A stretch of 64,000 nucleotides of DNA from DATBQN01 sp963755825 (GCA_963755825.1 CAVWLA010000003.1:2604001-2668000); one strand, 5' to 3'. Counted from the first letter of the stretch, positions 36,035 to 46,155 are shown. Notes: a model not told the origin generated them from the sequence alone. Numbers and translations: made by a program.

Positions 36035-36589
36035 ATGGCGTCTCTGGAACGCTTCGCCCATCGGGTGAACCTGCGGCCGGCCGCGCCGCGCGACGCCGAC
36101 CTGCTTCGCCAGTGGCGCTCGGAGCCCTCCGTCCGCCGCTACCAGCCGCTCAACGAGCTTCCCACCGCGCAGCTGCGCGCCGACGTCGCCAGCCAGCGGA
36201 TCGCCGACCTCTACCGCGGCCGCGGCGAGAAGTTCCAGTGGATCGTCGAGATCGACAACGAGCCGGCGGGCTGGATCACCCTGGTGGTGAGCAACTGGGA
36301 GCACGGCCTGGCCGAGGTCGGCTACGCCCTCTCCTCCCCTTACCAGAGCCGCGGCCTGATGACCGACGCCCTCGGCATGCTGCTCGCCGACCTCTTCGCC
36401 AATACCCTGGTCGAGCGCGTCGAGGCGCGCTGTGCGGTCGAGAACGCCGGCTCGCAGCGCGTGCTGGAGAAGAACGGCTTCGTGCGCGAAGGGCTCCTCA
36501 AGGGCTATTTCAAGCTGCGCGGCCGGCGGGTCGACAACTACCTCTACGCTCTCCTCCGCGACGACTACTTCGCGGCAGCCCGGCGGTAA
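36035..36589 (+). CDS. GNAT N-acetyltransferase, RimJ/RimL type
   Basis: The 184-residue protein shows the GNAT fold with VNLRPAAPRDADLLRQWRSEPSVRRY at the N-terminus, then EVGYALSSPYQSRGLMTDALGMLLADLF (acetyl-CoA site, Q-S-R-G-L) and EARCAVENAGSQRVLEKNGFVREGLLKGYFKLRGRRVD. This is the RimJ/RimL clade that acetylates protein N-termini or small amines. It is adjacent to the SGNH hydrolase. Substrate unknown. Confidence 0.82.
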   Translation: MASLERFAHRVNLRPAAPRDADLLRQWRSEPSVRRYQPLNELPTAQLRADVASQRIADLYRGRGEKFQWIVEIDNEPAGWITLVVSNWEHGLAEVGYALSSPYQSRGLMTDALGMLLADLFANTLVERVEARCAVENAGSQRVLEKNGFVREGLLKGYFKLRGRRVDNYLYALLRDDYFAAARR

Positions 36590-36593
36590 TCCC

Positions 36594-38933
36594 CTACAGC
36601 AGCTCGAGGTTGGCGTAGCGGGCGACGAGCTTGCGCTTGCCGGCGCGCTCGAAGAAGACGGTGATCTTTGCCTCGTCGCCCTGGCCGTCGAGCTCGAGGA
36701 CGACGCCCTGGCCGAGCGTCGGGTGGCGGACGCGGCTGCCGCGCTTGACCGCCCGCCGCGGCGCCGGCGGATCCTCGTCGGAGAACGTGGTGCCGAGAGA
36801 TCCTCCGCTGCCCGCGCTGCCGGGCGCCCGCCGCGCCGGCGGGCTGAAGAGCGACGGCGTCAGGCTGGGGTCGCGCTCCCCCGCGCCGCGGGCGGCGCTC
36901 TCCCCGCCGCTCCCAGCCGGGCGCTCGCGGCCGAAGAACGAGTAGACGTCCTGCGCCCGCTGGGTCGGGCGGGCGTAGTCGTAGAGGCCGGCGCTACGGG
37001 TGATCGTCAGCAGCTTGTCCGGGATCTCCGAGAGGAACGGCGACTCGGTCTGATCCTGGTAGCGGCCGGCGATCCGCCGCCGGCGGCAGAGCGTCAGGTA
37101 GAGGCGCTCCTTGGCGCGGGTCATCCCCACGTAGAGCAGCCGCCGCTCCTCCTCGATGTCCTCGCGCGCCCCCTGGCTGTTGAAGTGGGGGAGCAGCCCG
37201 TCCTCCAGGCCGGCGACGACGACGGCGCGGAACTCGAGGCCCTTGGCGCTGTGGAGGGTCATCAGCGAGACGCCGCGGCCGGTCTTCATCGAGTCGAGAT
37301 CGGTGACGAGGGCGATGTGGTCGAGGAAGCCGGTGAGCAGATCGGCATCGCCGCTGTTGAAGCTCGACGCCTCGGTGAACTCCTGGGCGGCGGAGAGGAA
37401 CTCGCGGATGTTCTCCAGGCGAGCCTGGTCCTCGGGGTTGTCCTGGCGGTAGAGGTCGGCGTAGCCGCTGGCGGCGAGCAGCCGGTCGAGGAGGGCGGGG
37501 AGCGGCAGCTCGTCGGCGTCCTTCTGCAGGCCGACGATGAGGTCGCGGAACTTGCGCACCGCGCCGGCGCTCTTCGCCGGCAGGTTCCCCAGCTCGTCGT
37601 GGAAGATCACGTCCCAGAGCGGCGAGCCGAGCTCGGTCGCCTGCGCCTGCAGCATGTCCTGCGTCGCCTTGCCGATGCCGCGCGGCGGCTGGTTGAAGAT
37701 GCGGGCGAGCGAGAAGGTGTCGCGCGGATTGCGCAGCACGCGCAGGTAGGAGACCAGGTCCTTGATCTCGGCGCGGTCGTAGAAGCGGGTGCCGCCGACG
37801 AGGACGTAGGGCACCTCCTGCTTCAGCAGCTCGTCCTCGATGGCGCGGGTCTGCGCATTGGTGCGCACGAGGATCCCCATGTCGCCGAGCTTGACGCGGC
37901 TGCGCAGGCCCTGCAGGGTGCCGACGATCCAGCGCGCCTCCTCCGTCTCGTCCGACGCCTGGTAGAGCTCCACCCGCTCGCCGGCGCCGGCGTCGGTCCA
38001 CAGCCGCTTGCCGCGACGCTGCTGGTTGTGGGCGATGAGGCCGCCGGAGGCGTCGAGGATGGTCTGCGTCGAGCGATAGTTGCGCTCGAGCTTCCTCACC
38101 GTGGCGCCGGGGAAGGTGTCCTCGAAGCGGAGGATGTTGTCGAGGTCGGCGCCGCGCCAGCGGTAGATCCCCTGGTCCTCGTCGCCGACCGCGGTGAGGT
38201 TGCCCGCCGCCCCGGAGATCTCCTGGATCAGCCGCAGCTGCGCGAAGTTGGTGTCCTGGTACTCGTCGACCAGGAGGTGCGCGGCGCGGCGGCGCACCCG
38301 CTCGCGCACGTCCTCCTCGCGGGCGAGCAGCTTGACCGAGAGCGCGATCATGTCGTCGAAGTCGACCCCCGACGCCTGGGTGAGCAGCCCCTGGTAGCGG
38401 CGGTAGAGGAGGGCGACCTTCTTCTCGAAGAAGTTCTGCGCCGCCGACTCGTAGGCGGCGGGCTCCAGCAGGCGGTTCTTCGCCGAGCTGATGGCGGAGA
38501 GCACCGAGCGCGGCGAGAAGGCCTTCTCGGAGAGGCCCTCGGCGGCGAGCGCCTGCTTCATGATGGTGAGCTGGTCGGAGGTGTCGAGGATCTGGAAGTC
38601 GCGCTTGAGGCCGACCCGCTCGCCGTAGCGCCGCAGCAGCACCAGCGCGTAGCGGTGGAAGGTGCCGACGAAGGTGGGCAGCGGGTAGATGCCGAGGAGC
38701 TCCTCGACCCGCTCGCGCATCTCTGCCGCCGCCTTGTTGGTGAAGGTCACCGCGACGATGGCGCCGGGATCGACGTTGCGCTCCTCGGCGAGCCAGGTGA
38801 TGCGGTGGGTGATGACGCGGGTCTTCCCCGATCCGGCGCCGGCGATGACGAGCTGCGGCCCCTCGCCGTGGGTGACGGCGGCGATCTGGTCGGGGTTGAG
38901 AATCTTGGCGAGGTCGACGGTGGCGCGCGGCAT
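36594..38933 (-). CDS. pcrA: UvrD/PcrA-family DNA helicase
   Basis: The 779-residue protein has Walker A AGAGSGKT (31-38), Walker B LLVDEYQDTN, GDEDQGIYRWRGA, ERNYRS and the C-terminal VSLMTLHSAKGLEF and LLYVGMTRAKERLYL motifs of superfamily 1A helicases. A Ser/Pro-rich linker and a Tudor-like C-terminal domain (RVRHPTLGQGVVLEL) close the protein, as in PcrA. It unwinds DNA in repair and clears RecA or stalled replication intermediates. Length matches the family. It converges on the GNAT gene. No defence partner is adjacent. Confidence 0.9.
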   Translation of the reverse strand: MPRATVDLAKILNPDQIAAVTHGEGPQLVIAGAGSGKTRVITHRITWLAEERNVDPGAIVAVTFTNKAAAEMRERVEELLGIYPLPTFVGTFHRYALVLLRRYGERVGLKRDFQILDTSDQLTIMKQALAAEGLSEKAFSPRSVLSAISSAKNRLLEPAAYESAAQNFFEKKVALLYRRYQGLLTQASGVDFDDMIALSVKLLAREEDVRERVRRRAAHLLVDEYQDTNFAQLRLIQEISGAAGNLTAVGDEDQGIYRWRGADLDNILRFEDTFPGATVRKLERNYRSTQTILDASGGLIAHNQQRRGKRLWTDAGAGERVELYQASDETEEARWIVGTLQGLRSRVKLGDMGILVRTNAQTRAIEDELLKQEVPYVLVGGTRFYDRAEIKDLVSYLRVLRNPRDTFSLARIFNQPPRGIGKATQDMLQAQATELGSPLWDVIFHDELGNLPAKSAGAVRKFRDLIVGLQKDADELPLPALLDRLLAASGYADLYRQDNPEDQARLENIREFLSAAQEFTEASSFNSGDADLLTGFLDHIALVTDLDSMKTGRGVSLMTLHSAKGLEFRAVVVAGLEDGLLPHFNSQGAREDIEEERRLLYVGMTRAKERLYLTLCRRRRIAGRYQDQTESPFLSEIPDKLLTITRSAGLYDYARPTQRAQDVYSFFGRERPAGSGGESAARGAGERDPSLTPSLFSPPARRAPGSAGSGGSLGTTFSDEDPPAPRRAVKRGSRVRHPTLGQGVVLELDGQGDEAKITVFFERAGKRKLVARYANLELL

Positions 38934-39006
38934 GAGCTGCCAAGTTTGGACGACGGGGGGAGGGATGGCAAGCGCGGCATGTCCCCCGACCGCGCCGGGA
39001 AGTGTC

Positions 39007-41748
39007 CTAGCTTGAGCCCTCCGTCGCCAGGCTGGCGAGAAGGGCGCCCGCCTCGTCGTAGGCAGCCTTGTAGGTGAAATCGGGCGGGCCGTCGCAGGTG
39101 GCCAGGCGTCGCGCTTCCTGGGCGTGCTCTCGGGCGGCGGGGCGGTCGTCGCGGCGCACGGCGAGCCGGGCGAGCTCCAGGTGGGCGTCCGCGCCTTGCA
39201 GGACGTAGCCGCTGCGCTCGGCGATGAGCCGCGCCTCCTCGGCCAGCCGCCGGGCCTCCTCCGCCGCGCCCGTTGCGGCGCGGAGCCGCGCCAGGTCGAG
39301 GAGGATATCGGCCTCGTATTCCACCAGGTTGATGCGACGGCAGCGCTCCAGCGCCTCGTTCAGGTGGCGCTCGGCCTCGTCCGCCTGGCCGGCTACGCGG
39401 TGCGCCGCGCCCAGCAGCCAGTGGTTGCGGACGTAGTCGCGCTCGAACGGATAACTAGTGCGGGCGGCCTCGTCCGCGAGATGCAGGGCGCGGCGGGCCG
39501 AGTCGATTGCCATTTGTGGATTGGGGCTTGCAGATGGAGCCGTGGTGCGCAGCTGGAGCAGCTCACAAAGTGAGCGGTAGGCCCACCCCACACCTTGCAG
39601 CTGGACGTGTTTCTGCTCTTCGAACATCTTCAGCGCCGTCGCCAGCTCCGTCTCCGACTCGACCTGCGCACCGCGGTAGGCCAGCAGCCTGCCCAATTCC
39701 TGGTGGCCAAGCGCCTCATCGAATTCTTTCTTGTTCTCGCGACACAGTGCGGTACTGCAGCGCAGGTTCGCCTCGGCGACCCGCAGCGCGCCGATCTTCA
39801 ACTGGTCGTCCGCCATGTTCCTCAAGCCGACGGCGAGGTTTCCTTTGTCGGCCTGCTTCTCGCAGAAAGCGATCGCCTGCTCAAAGATCGGCACGGCACG
39901 GCGGGGCTGCCCGCCGAGGCTGTAGGAGTTCGCCAGCATGTTCAGCGTCCAGGCTTGGTCGCCTTCGTCGGTCAGCCGCGGCGGGCGGTCTTCGCCGTCG
40001 GAGAAGAGCGGGCGCAGGAGGTCGATGATCAACAGGTAGGCGCCGAGTTGGAAGAAGAGCGGCTTGCCAAGGCGGTTGCCAAAGAGTGTGCGCGCATCGT
40101 CCAACTGTCCGGCGCGAACGGTGTGGTGGTAGAGCTCGATCACCGGGGCGAGGTCTTCGAGGCGCGTCACCTTGTCCGACGCGGGCACGGCGGCGAAATA
40201 ATCGCGCAGCCGGTTGTGGGCGGCAGCGCGGTCGGGCGTGGCCAGGCGGTCGTAGGCATAGCGGCGCACGATGGGGTGCAGGTCGAACCGGCCCTCGCGC
40301 GGATCGTGATGCAGCAGCCCGCGCGCCAACAGATCGTGCAGGTCGGTGTCGAGGGGCGTCGGGGATCCCGGTTCCGCCAGCGCCTGCAGCGCGGCGTAGG
40401 CCACCGGGCTGCGGAAGCAGGCGATGCGGGAGAGGAGCGCCCGGCGCGAAGGCGCGAGGCGGTCGTAGGCTGCCTCGAGCACGTGGTGTTGGCGCTGGAC
40501 CAGATCGCCGCTCACGTCCAGCCGCTTCGCCGCGGCGATGTCGCCGAGCTGCTCGAAGTCGCCGAGGATCAGGCCCGCCAAGAGGCGCAGGCTCAAGGGG
40601 TGGTAGCCGTAGGGCGCGCACGCCGCTTCGATCTCGGTGTGGGTGCCGCGGATGCCCTGGGCGTGGAAGAAGGCGACGGCGTCGGCGGGTTCGAGCTGCT
40701 CGAGGGGCTCCTCGCGGCAGCCGGTCAGCAGGCCGCCGCCTCGGGCCTCGATCACGCGCGGGCGGAGCCGCGTGGTGAGCAGCACCTTCGAGCGCAGCCC
40801 CGGCTGGAGGGCGACGTTGTGGAGGAATGGCTCGGCCAGCGGCGAGATGCAGTCGCGATCGCTGAGATCGTCGCCTGCGCGTCTCGCCTCGTCCCCTTGA
40901 TAGGCGCCCTCCAGACCACCGAACGCGCGCAGCAGGCGCTCGAAGCCGTCGAGCACCAAGAGCGTGCCGGGAGCGTAGAGGGCTTGCAACAGAGCCCGGA
41001 CCGCGTCCGTGCTGGAAAGCCTCGCCGAGTCGGTCGTGCCGCCGCGGAGGTAAGCGAGGGTCTCGGTGAGGAAACGGTCGAAGCTCGCGTCCCCCTCGTA
41101 GAAGCTCCACCAGGCGACGTGCGGCCAGGAGGCGGGCTTCACGTCGTGGGTGAGCCAGTGCCAGACGAGCGCGCTCTTGCCGAAGCCGCCCAGAGCCTGG
41201 AGGCTCAGCAACGGATGCTCGGGATCTTCCGAAAGCCAGCGGTCGAGCATCGCCCGTTCCGTCACCCGGCCAGTGAAGTTCGGAGGTATGGGATAGGGAT
41301 GGGCGAGGAACCACCCGTCGCGCAGGGGCGGGCTCGGCGGCTCCGGCTCCGGCGGCTTGCCCAGCGCGGTCAAGAGCTGCCGCCAGGCGAGCTCGTGGTC
41401 GGCGCCGTCGGTGAAGTCGATGTGGGTGAGCGCGCCGGTGTAGAGCGGCTTCTCGCAGGGCGTCTTCAGCAGAGGGAGGATGCGCAGGTCGCGATTGGCG
41501 GGGCTGAGCGTCTGCGCCATGACGCTCTCCAGGTCGCACCACTCGCTGGCGACATAATCCGGCGTAAGGACGAGGAGCGTCTTGCGGCACTCTTTGACGC
41601 CCCGCGCCATCTCCTTGATGCTCGGCGCGCCGGGCCTGAAGTCGCGGAAATCGATGAACGCCTTGATCCCGGCCTGCTCGATGCGCGGCAGCAGCTCGCC
41701 GCGCACCCACGCTCTGTCTTTGCTCGAGTAGGAGAGAAAGACGTCCAT
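39007..41748 (-). CDS. TIR-STAND-TPR protein, copy B
   Basis: The 913-residue protein has a TIR domain (1-115: MDVFLSYSSKDRAWVRGELLPRI, FIDFRDFRPGAPSIKEMARGVKECRKTLLVLTPDY) with the expected catalytic Glu53. A STAND/NB-ARC ATPase follows, with P-loop LGGFGKSALVW (Lys191) and Walker B LLVLDGFERLL (about 265-275). The C-terminal half is TPR-like helical repeats. In bacteria TIR domains cleave NAD+ after the ATPase senses a signal. It starts at the base following the stop of copy A (zero spacing), so the two are co-transcribed. There is no obvious ribosome binding site. Confidence 0.85.
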   Translation of the reverse strand: MDVFLSYSSKDRAWVRGELLPRIEQAGIKAFIDFRDFRPGAPSIKEMARGVKECRKTLLVLTPDYVASEWCDLESVMAQTLSPANRDLRILPLLKTPCEKPLYTGALTHIDFTDGADHELAWRQLLTALGKPPEPEPPSPPLRDGWFLAHPYPIPPNFTGRVTERAMLDRWLSEDPEHPLLSLQALGGFGKSALVWHWLTHDVKPASWPHVAWWSFYEGDASFDRFLTETLAYLRGGTTDSARLSSTDAVRALLQALYAPGTLLVLDGFERLLRAFGGLEGAYQGDEARRAGDDLSDRDCISPLAEPFLHNVALQPGLRSKVLLTTRLRPRVIEARGGGLLTGCREEPLEQLEPADAVAFFHAQGIRGTHTEIEAACAPYGYHPLSLRLLAGLILGDFEQLGDIAAAKRLDVSGDLVQRQHHVLEAAYDRLAPSRRALLSRIACFRSPVAYAALQALAEPGSPTPLDTDLHDLLARGLLHHDPREGRFDLHPIVRRYAYDRLATPDRAAAHNRLRDYFAAVPASDKVTRLEDLAPVIELYHHTVRAGQLDDARTLFGNRLGKPLFFQLGAYLLIIDLLRPLFSDGEDRPPRLTDEGDQAWTLNMLANSYSLGGQPRRAVPIFEQAIAFCEKQADKGNLAVGLRNMADDQLKIGALRVAEANLRCSTALCRENKKEFDEALGHQELGRLLAYRGAQVESETELATALKMFEEQKHVQLQGVGWAYRSLCELLQLRTTAPSASPNPQMAIDSARRALHLADEAARTSYPFERDYVRNHWLLGAAHRVAGQADEAERHLNEALERCRRINLVEYEADILLDLARLRAATGAAEEARRLAEEARLIAERSGYVLQGADAHLELARLAVRRDDRPAAREHAQEARRLATCDGPPDFTYKAAYDEAGALLASLATEGSS

Positions 41749-41771
41749 TCAGGGCTCAGCTGGGAAAGCGG
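41749..41771. repeat. Duplicated leader at the TIR gene junction
   Basis: The 23 bases after the start codon of copy B, 41749-41771, are identical to 44521-44543 upstream of copy A (starting TCAGGGCTCAGCTGGGAAAG on the plus strand). In copy A this sequence, read in frame, encodes the last residues and stop. Confidence 0.85.
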
Positions 41772-44520
41772 CGCGGGTGTTTGAAATGCCCTCCGCCTCC
41801 AGGCTGGCGAGAAGAGCGCCCGCTTCGTCGTAGGCAGCCTTGTAGGTGAAATCGGGTGGGCCGTCGCAGGTGGCCAGGCGCCGGGCTTCCTGGGCGTGCT
41901 CTCGGGCGGCGGGCTGGTCGCCGCGGCGCACGGCGAGCCGGGCGAGCTCCAGGTGGGCGTCCGCGCCTTGCAGGACGAAGCCGCCGCGATCAGCGATGAG
42001 TCGCGCCTCGTCGGCCAGCCGCCCGGCCTCCTCCACCGCGCCGGTGGCGGCGCGGAGCCGCGTCAGGTCGAGGAGGATGTCGGCCTCGTGGTCCACCATG
42101 TTGATGCGACGGCAGCGCTCCAGCGCCTCGTTCAGGTGGCGCTCGGCCTCGTCTGCCTGGCCGGCGACGCGGTGCGCCGCGCCAAGCAGCCAGTGGCTGC
42201 GGACGTAGTCGCCCTCGACCGGAAAACGGGTGCGGGCAGCCTCGTCCGCGAGACGCAGTGCGCGGCGGGCCGAGTCGATTGCCGTTTGCGGGTTGAGGCG
42301 TACTGATGGAGCCGTGGTGCGCAGCCGGAGCAGCTCACAAAGGGCACGGTCGGCCCACACCACACCTTGTGCCTGTACGTGGTTCTGCTCTTCGAACGTC
42401 CTCAGCGCCGTCGCCAGCTCCGTTTCCGACTCGACCTGCGCGCCGCAGTAGGCCAGCATCCTGCCCAATTCCCGGTGGCCACCCGCCTCACCGAATTCTT
42501 CCTTTTCCTCGCGACTCAGTGCGACGCTGCGACGCAGGTTCGCCCCGGCGACCCGCAGCGCGCCGATCGTCAACTGGCCGGTCGCTACGTTCCTCAAGCC
42601 GACGGCGAGATTTTTTTTGTCGGCCCGCTTCTCGTCGATGGCAATCGCCTGCTCAAAGATCGGCACGGCACGGCGGGGCTGCCCGCTGAAGCTGTAGGAT
42701 TTCGCCAGCTCGTCCAGGGTCCAGGATTGGGCGCTTTCATCAGTCAGCCGCGGCGGGCGATCTTCGCCGTCGGGGAAGAGCGGGCGCAGCAGATCGACGA
42801 TCAACAGGTAGGCGCCGAGCTGATAGTAGAGCGGCTCTTGAAGCCGGTCGCGATAGAGCCTGCACGCATCGTCCAACTGCCCGGCGCGAACGGTGTGGTG
42901 GTAGAGCTCGATCACTGGGGCGAGGTCTTCGAGGCGCTTCACCTTGTCCGGCGCGGGCACTGCGGCGAAGTAGTCGCGTAGACGGGTATGGGCGGCAGCG
43001 CGGTCGGGCCTGGCCAGGCGGTCATAGGCGTAGCGGCGCACGATGGGGTGGAGGTCGAACCGGCCCTCGCGCGGATCGTGTTGCAGCAGCCCGCGCGCCA
43101 ACAGATCGTGCAGGTCGGTGTCGAGGGGCGTCGGGGATCCCGCTTCCGCCAGCGCCTGCAGCGCGGCGTAGGCCACCGGGCTGCGGAAGCAGGCGATGCG
43201 GGAGAGGAGCGCCCGGCGCAAAGGCGCGACGCGGTCGTAGGCCGTCTCGAGCACATGGTGTTGACGCTGGACCAGATCGCCGCTCACGTCCAGCCGCTTC
43301 GCCGCGGCGATGTCGCCCGGCTGCTGGAAGTCGCCAAGGATCAGGCCGGCCAGGAGGCGCAAGCTCAAAGGGTGGTAGCCGTAGGGGGCGCACGCCGCTT
43401 CGATCTCGGTGTGGGTGCCGCGGATGCCCTGGCCGCGGAAGAACGCGACGGCATCGGCGGCCTCGAGCTGCTCGAGCGGCTCCTCGCGGCAGCCGGTCAG
43501 CAGGCCGCCGCCTCGGGCCTCGAGCACGCGCGGGCGGAGCCGCGTGGTGAGCAGCACCTTCGAGCGCAGCCCCGGCTGGAGGGCGACGTGGTAGAGGAAC
43601 AGCTCGGCCAGCGGCGAGATGCAGTCGCGCTCGCCGCGCTCGTCGCCTGCGCCTTTCGCCTCGTTCCCCTGATAGGCGGCCTCCAAACCACCGAACGCGC
43701 GCAGCAGGCGCTCGAAGCCGTCGAGCACCAAGAGCGTGCCGGGAGCGTGGAGCGCTTGCAGGAGCGCCCTGACCGCGTCCGTGCCGGAGAGGCTCGCCGA
43801 GCCGGTCGTGCCACCGCGGAGGTAGGCGAGAGTCTCGGTCAGGAAACGGTCGAAGCTCGCGTCCCCCTCGTAAAAGCTCCACCAGACGACGTGCGGCCAG
43901 GAGGCGGGCTTCACGTCGTGCGTGAGCCAGTGCCAGATGAGCGCGCTCTTGCCGAAGCCGCCCAGTGCGCGGAGGCTCAGCAACGGATGCTCGGGGTCTG
44001 CGGAAAGCCAGCGGTCGAGCATCGCTCGTTCCGTCACCCGGCCGGTGAAGCCCGGAGGCATGGGATAGGGATGGGCGAGGAACCAGCCGTCGCGCCGGGG
44101 CTCCCGCGGCGGCTCCGGCTCCGGCGGCCTGCCCAGCGCGGTCAAGAGCTGCCGCCAGGCGAGCTCGTGGTCGGCACCGTCGGTGAAGTCGATGTGGGTA
44201 AGCGCGCCGAGGCGGAGGGGCTTCTTGCATTCGGCCTTCAGCAGCGGGATGAGGCGGAGGTCGCGGTTGGCCGGGCTCAAGGTCTGGGCCATGATGTTCT
44301 CGATCTCGGCCCATTCGCTTTCGATGTAGTCGGGTGTCAGGACGATAAGCGTCTTGCGGCACTCCACGACGCCGCGCTCCATCTCCTTGATGCTGGGCGC
44401 GCCGCGCGTGAAGTCGCGGAAATCGATGAACGCCTCGATCGCGGCTTCCTCGATGCGCGGCAGCAGCTCGCCGCGCACCCACGCTCTGTCTTGGCTCGAG
44501 TAGGAGAGAAAGACGTCCAT
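41749..44520 (-). CDS. TIR-STAND-TPR protein, copy A
   Basis: This 923-residue paralogue aligns with copy B from end to end, differing by scattered substitutions (TIR MDVFLSYSSQDRAWVRGELLPRIEEAAIEAF; P-loop ALGGFGKSALIWH; same Glu53). The TPR half is the most divergent part, which fits a change of ligand or sensor. The last residues (SNTRAAFPAEP) come from the former leader of copy B. It is the first gene of the pair and is divergent from the Fic genes. A TATGAT -10-like box (plus 44605-44610) precedes it; there is no clear ribosome binding site. Confidence 0.85.
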   Translation of the reverse strand: MDVFLSYSSQDRAWVRGELLPRIEEAAIEAFIDFRDFTRGAPSIKEMERGVVECRKTLIVLTPDYIESEWAEIENIMAQTLSPANRDLRLIPLLKAECKKPLRLGALTHIDFTDGADHELAWRQLLTALGRPPEPEPPREPRRDGWFLAHPYPMPPGFTGRVTERAMLDRWLSADPEHPLLSLRALGGFGKSALIWHWLTHDVKPASWPHVVWWSFYEGDASFDRFLTETLAYLRGGTTGSASLSGTDAVRALLQALHAPGTLLVLDGFERLLRAFGGLEAAYQGNEAKGAGDERGERDCISPLAELFLYHVALQPGLRSKVLLTTRLRPRVLEARGGGLLTGCREEPLEQLEAADAVAFFRGQGIRGTHTEIEAACAPYGYHPLSLRLLAGLILGDFQQPGDIAAAKRLDVSGDLVQRQHHVLETAYDRVAPLRRALLSRIACFRSPVAYAALQALAEAGSPTPLDTDLHDLLARGLLQHDPREGRFDLHPIVRRYAYDRLARPDRAAAHTRLRDYFAAVPAPDKVKRLEDLAPVIELYHHTVRAGQLDDACRLYRDRLQEPLYYQLGAYLLIVDLLRPLFPDGEDRPPRLTDESAQSWTLDELAKSYSFSGQPRRAVPIFEQAIAIDEKRADKKNLAVGLRNVATGQLTIGALRVAGANLRRSVALSREEKEEFGEAGGHRELGRMLAYCGAQVESETELATALRTFEEQNHVQAQGVVWADRALCELLRLRTTAPSVRLNPQTAIDSARRALRLADEAARTRFPVEGDYVRSHWLLGAAHRVAGQADEAERHLNEALERCRRINMVDHEADILLDLTRLRAATGAVEEAGRLADEARLIADRGGFVLQGADAHLELARLAVRRGDQPAAREHAQEARRLATCDGPPDFTYKAAYDEAGALLASLEAEGISNTRAAFPAEP

Positions 44521-44754
44521 TCAGGGCTCAGCTGGGAAAGCGGGGTGGGGTGGCGGTCCAGGGAGCGCGGGATCCGGGCTCTCGCAATGGGATGAGTGGT
44601 TGCGATCATATCTCGCTCATTCGCTCGCTCCGTGGAGAGGAATGAAGACGGTCCGCGCCGCCCCAGCGTCCGCCCGAGATCCTTGGATATAATTGCCGAT
44701 TGGCTCGGGCGCGATTCCTCGCCGCCCCCGCCTATCCGAGCCTGCTCTCACGCC
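44521..44754. promoter_or_regulatory. Divergent promoter region of the TIR and Fic genes
   Basis: A -10-like TATGAT on the minus strand (plus 44605-44610) faces the TIR genes, and TATAAT at 44688-44693 faces the first Fic gene. No good -35 box is visible for either. The first 23 bases repeat at 41749. Positions 44676-44754 recur before the second Fic gene. Confidence 0.5.
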
Positions 44755-46113
44755 ATGACCGACATCGAGACCGCGGACCGCCTCTACCGGGAGCTCCCGG
44801 ACTTCGCCGCCTGGCAGGGTCTCGGCGCGACAGATGTCGAGCTGTGGCGGCTCTTCGCCGAGAATCTCGCCGCGAAACGGGCGGCCGCCCGGCCGGAGGA
44901 CTTCGCTGCGACGGTCGAGGTTGCCATGCGCGCCGCGGCGATCGATACCGGTGCCATCGAGGGGCTCTACACGGTCGATCGTGGTTTCACGCTGACGGTC
45001 GCCCTGCAGGGGATCGCCTGGCAGCACATGCTCGACGAGCGCGGCGCCGATGTGCGCCGCCTGTTCGAGGCGCAGCTCGACGCCTATGAGCTGGTCCTCG
45101 ACGCGGCGACCGCGCGGCTGCCGATCACCGAGGCCTGGATTCGCGCCCTGCACGAGCGGATCTGCGCCGCTCAGGCGACCTACCGCGTGCTCACCCCGCA
45201 GGGCTGGCAGGACCATTCCCTGGCGGCTGGCCGTTACAAGGTCGCTCCGAACCACGTCCAGCTCGCCGATGGCGGCCTGCATGCCTATGCGCCGGTCGAT
45301 CGCGTGCCGATCGAGATGGGCCGGCTGGTGGCCGCTCTCGCCAGCCCCGACTTCGCCGCGGCTCATCCGCTTCTGCAGGCTTCCTACGCCCACTACGCGC
45401 TGGTCAACATCCATCCGTTCGCCGACGGCAACGGGCGCGTCGCGCGGGCGCTCGCCTCGGTCTTCTTCTATCGCGCCGTCTCCATCCCGCTCGTCGTCTT
45501 CGCCGACCAGCGCCGCGCCTACTTCGACGCGCTGGAGGAGGCCGATCGCGGCAACCCGGCGGCGATCGTCGCCTTCTTCCGCGAGCGCGGGCTCGATACC
45601 ATGCAGCTCGCCGCGGACAGCCTGGCGAAGTCCGCTCACCAGCCCGGCGAGGTGGGCGAGGACCGCTCTGCCGTCTACGGCGAGCAGGAGGCGATCGCCT
45701 GCCGCCTGCTCGCCGCCGTCGAGGAAGGTCTGCGGGCCAGGCTGGCGGCCCTGCGGCTGCCGCCGGGCGTCGCGGCGGATCTGCGGCGGCGCTCCGGCGA
45801 CGGCGGCCCTGCAGACGACGGCTGGCAGGAGAACGGCATGCATCTCGTGCTCGAGCTGGCGCCGCCGGCTTCGCCAGCGAGGCTCGCTTCGATCGGCCTT
45901 CAGGTCCTGACGGCAGCCGACGCCGCGGCGGCCCTGCCGTTCCGGCTCGCGGCGACCGGCGACGACGGAGATCCCATGGACGTTCGCCGCGGCGACGTCG
46001 ATCCCGAGCTCTCCACCTTTTTCCGCCTGCGCCTCGACCAGTGGATCGACCACCAGCTCAACCGGGCGCTGGGGGAGCTGCGGTCGGGGAGGGATGGCCA
46101 GCGCGCCCGATGA
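44755..46113 (+). CDS. Fic-domain protein, copy 1
   Basis: The 452-residue protein has the Fic motif HPFADGNGRVARA with His220. The N-terminal inhibitory motif is T65-G-A-I-E69-G, of the (S/T)xxxE(G/N) type, in which the Glu blocks the ATP site. Fic enzymes transfer AMP or another phosphate-bearing group from a nucleotide to a target protein. The C-terminal half (about 300-450) lacks a recognised domain and may bind the target. It is a tandem paralogue of the gene at 46235, and is divergent from the TIR genes. ATG with TATAAT 62 bases upstream. Confidence 0.85.
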   Translation: MTDIETADRLYRELPDFAAWQGLGATDVELWRLFAENLAAKRAAARPEDFAATVEVAMRAAAIDTGAIEGLYTVDRGFTLTVALQGIAWQHMLDERGADVRRLFEAQLDAYELVLDAATARLPITEAWIRALHERICAAQATYRVLTPQGWQDHSLAAGRYKVAPNHVQLADGGLHAYAPVDRVPIEMGRLVAALASPDFAAAHPLLQASYAHYALVNIHPFADGNGRVARALASVFFYRAVSIPLVVFADQRRAYFDALEEADRGNPAAIVAFFRERGLDTMQLAADSLAKSAHQPGEVGEDRSAVYGEQEAIACRLLAAVEEGLRARLAALRLPPGVAADLRRRSGDGGPADDGWQENGMHLVLELAPPASPARLASIGLQVLTAADAAAALPFRLAATGDDGDPMDVRRGDVDPELSTFFRLRLDQWIDHQLNRALGELRSGRDGQRAR

Positions 46114-46155
46114 CCTGCGGCTGCGCCGCGACCGCCGAGGTCGAATCTGCCGGCG

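Noticed and set aside
36594..38933. UvrD-like helicase as part of a defence system with the TIR genes
   Set aside because: It has full PcrA architecture including the Tudor-like tail and is a normal housekeeping helicase.
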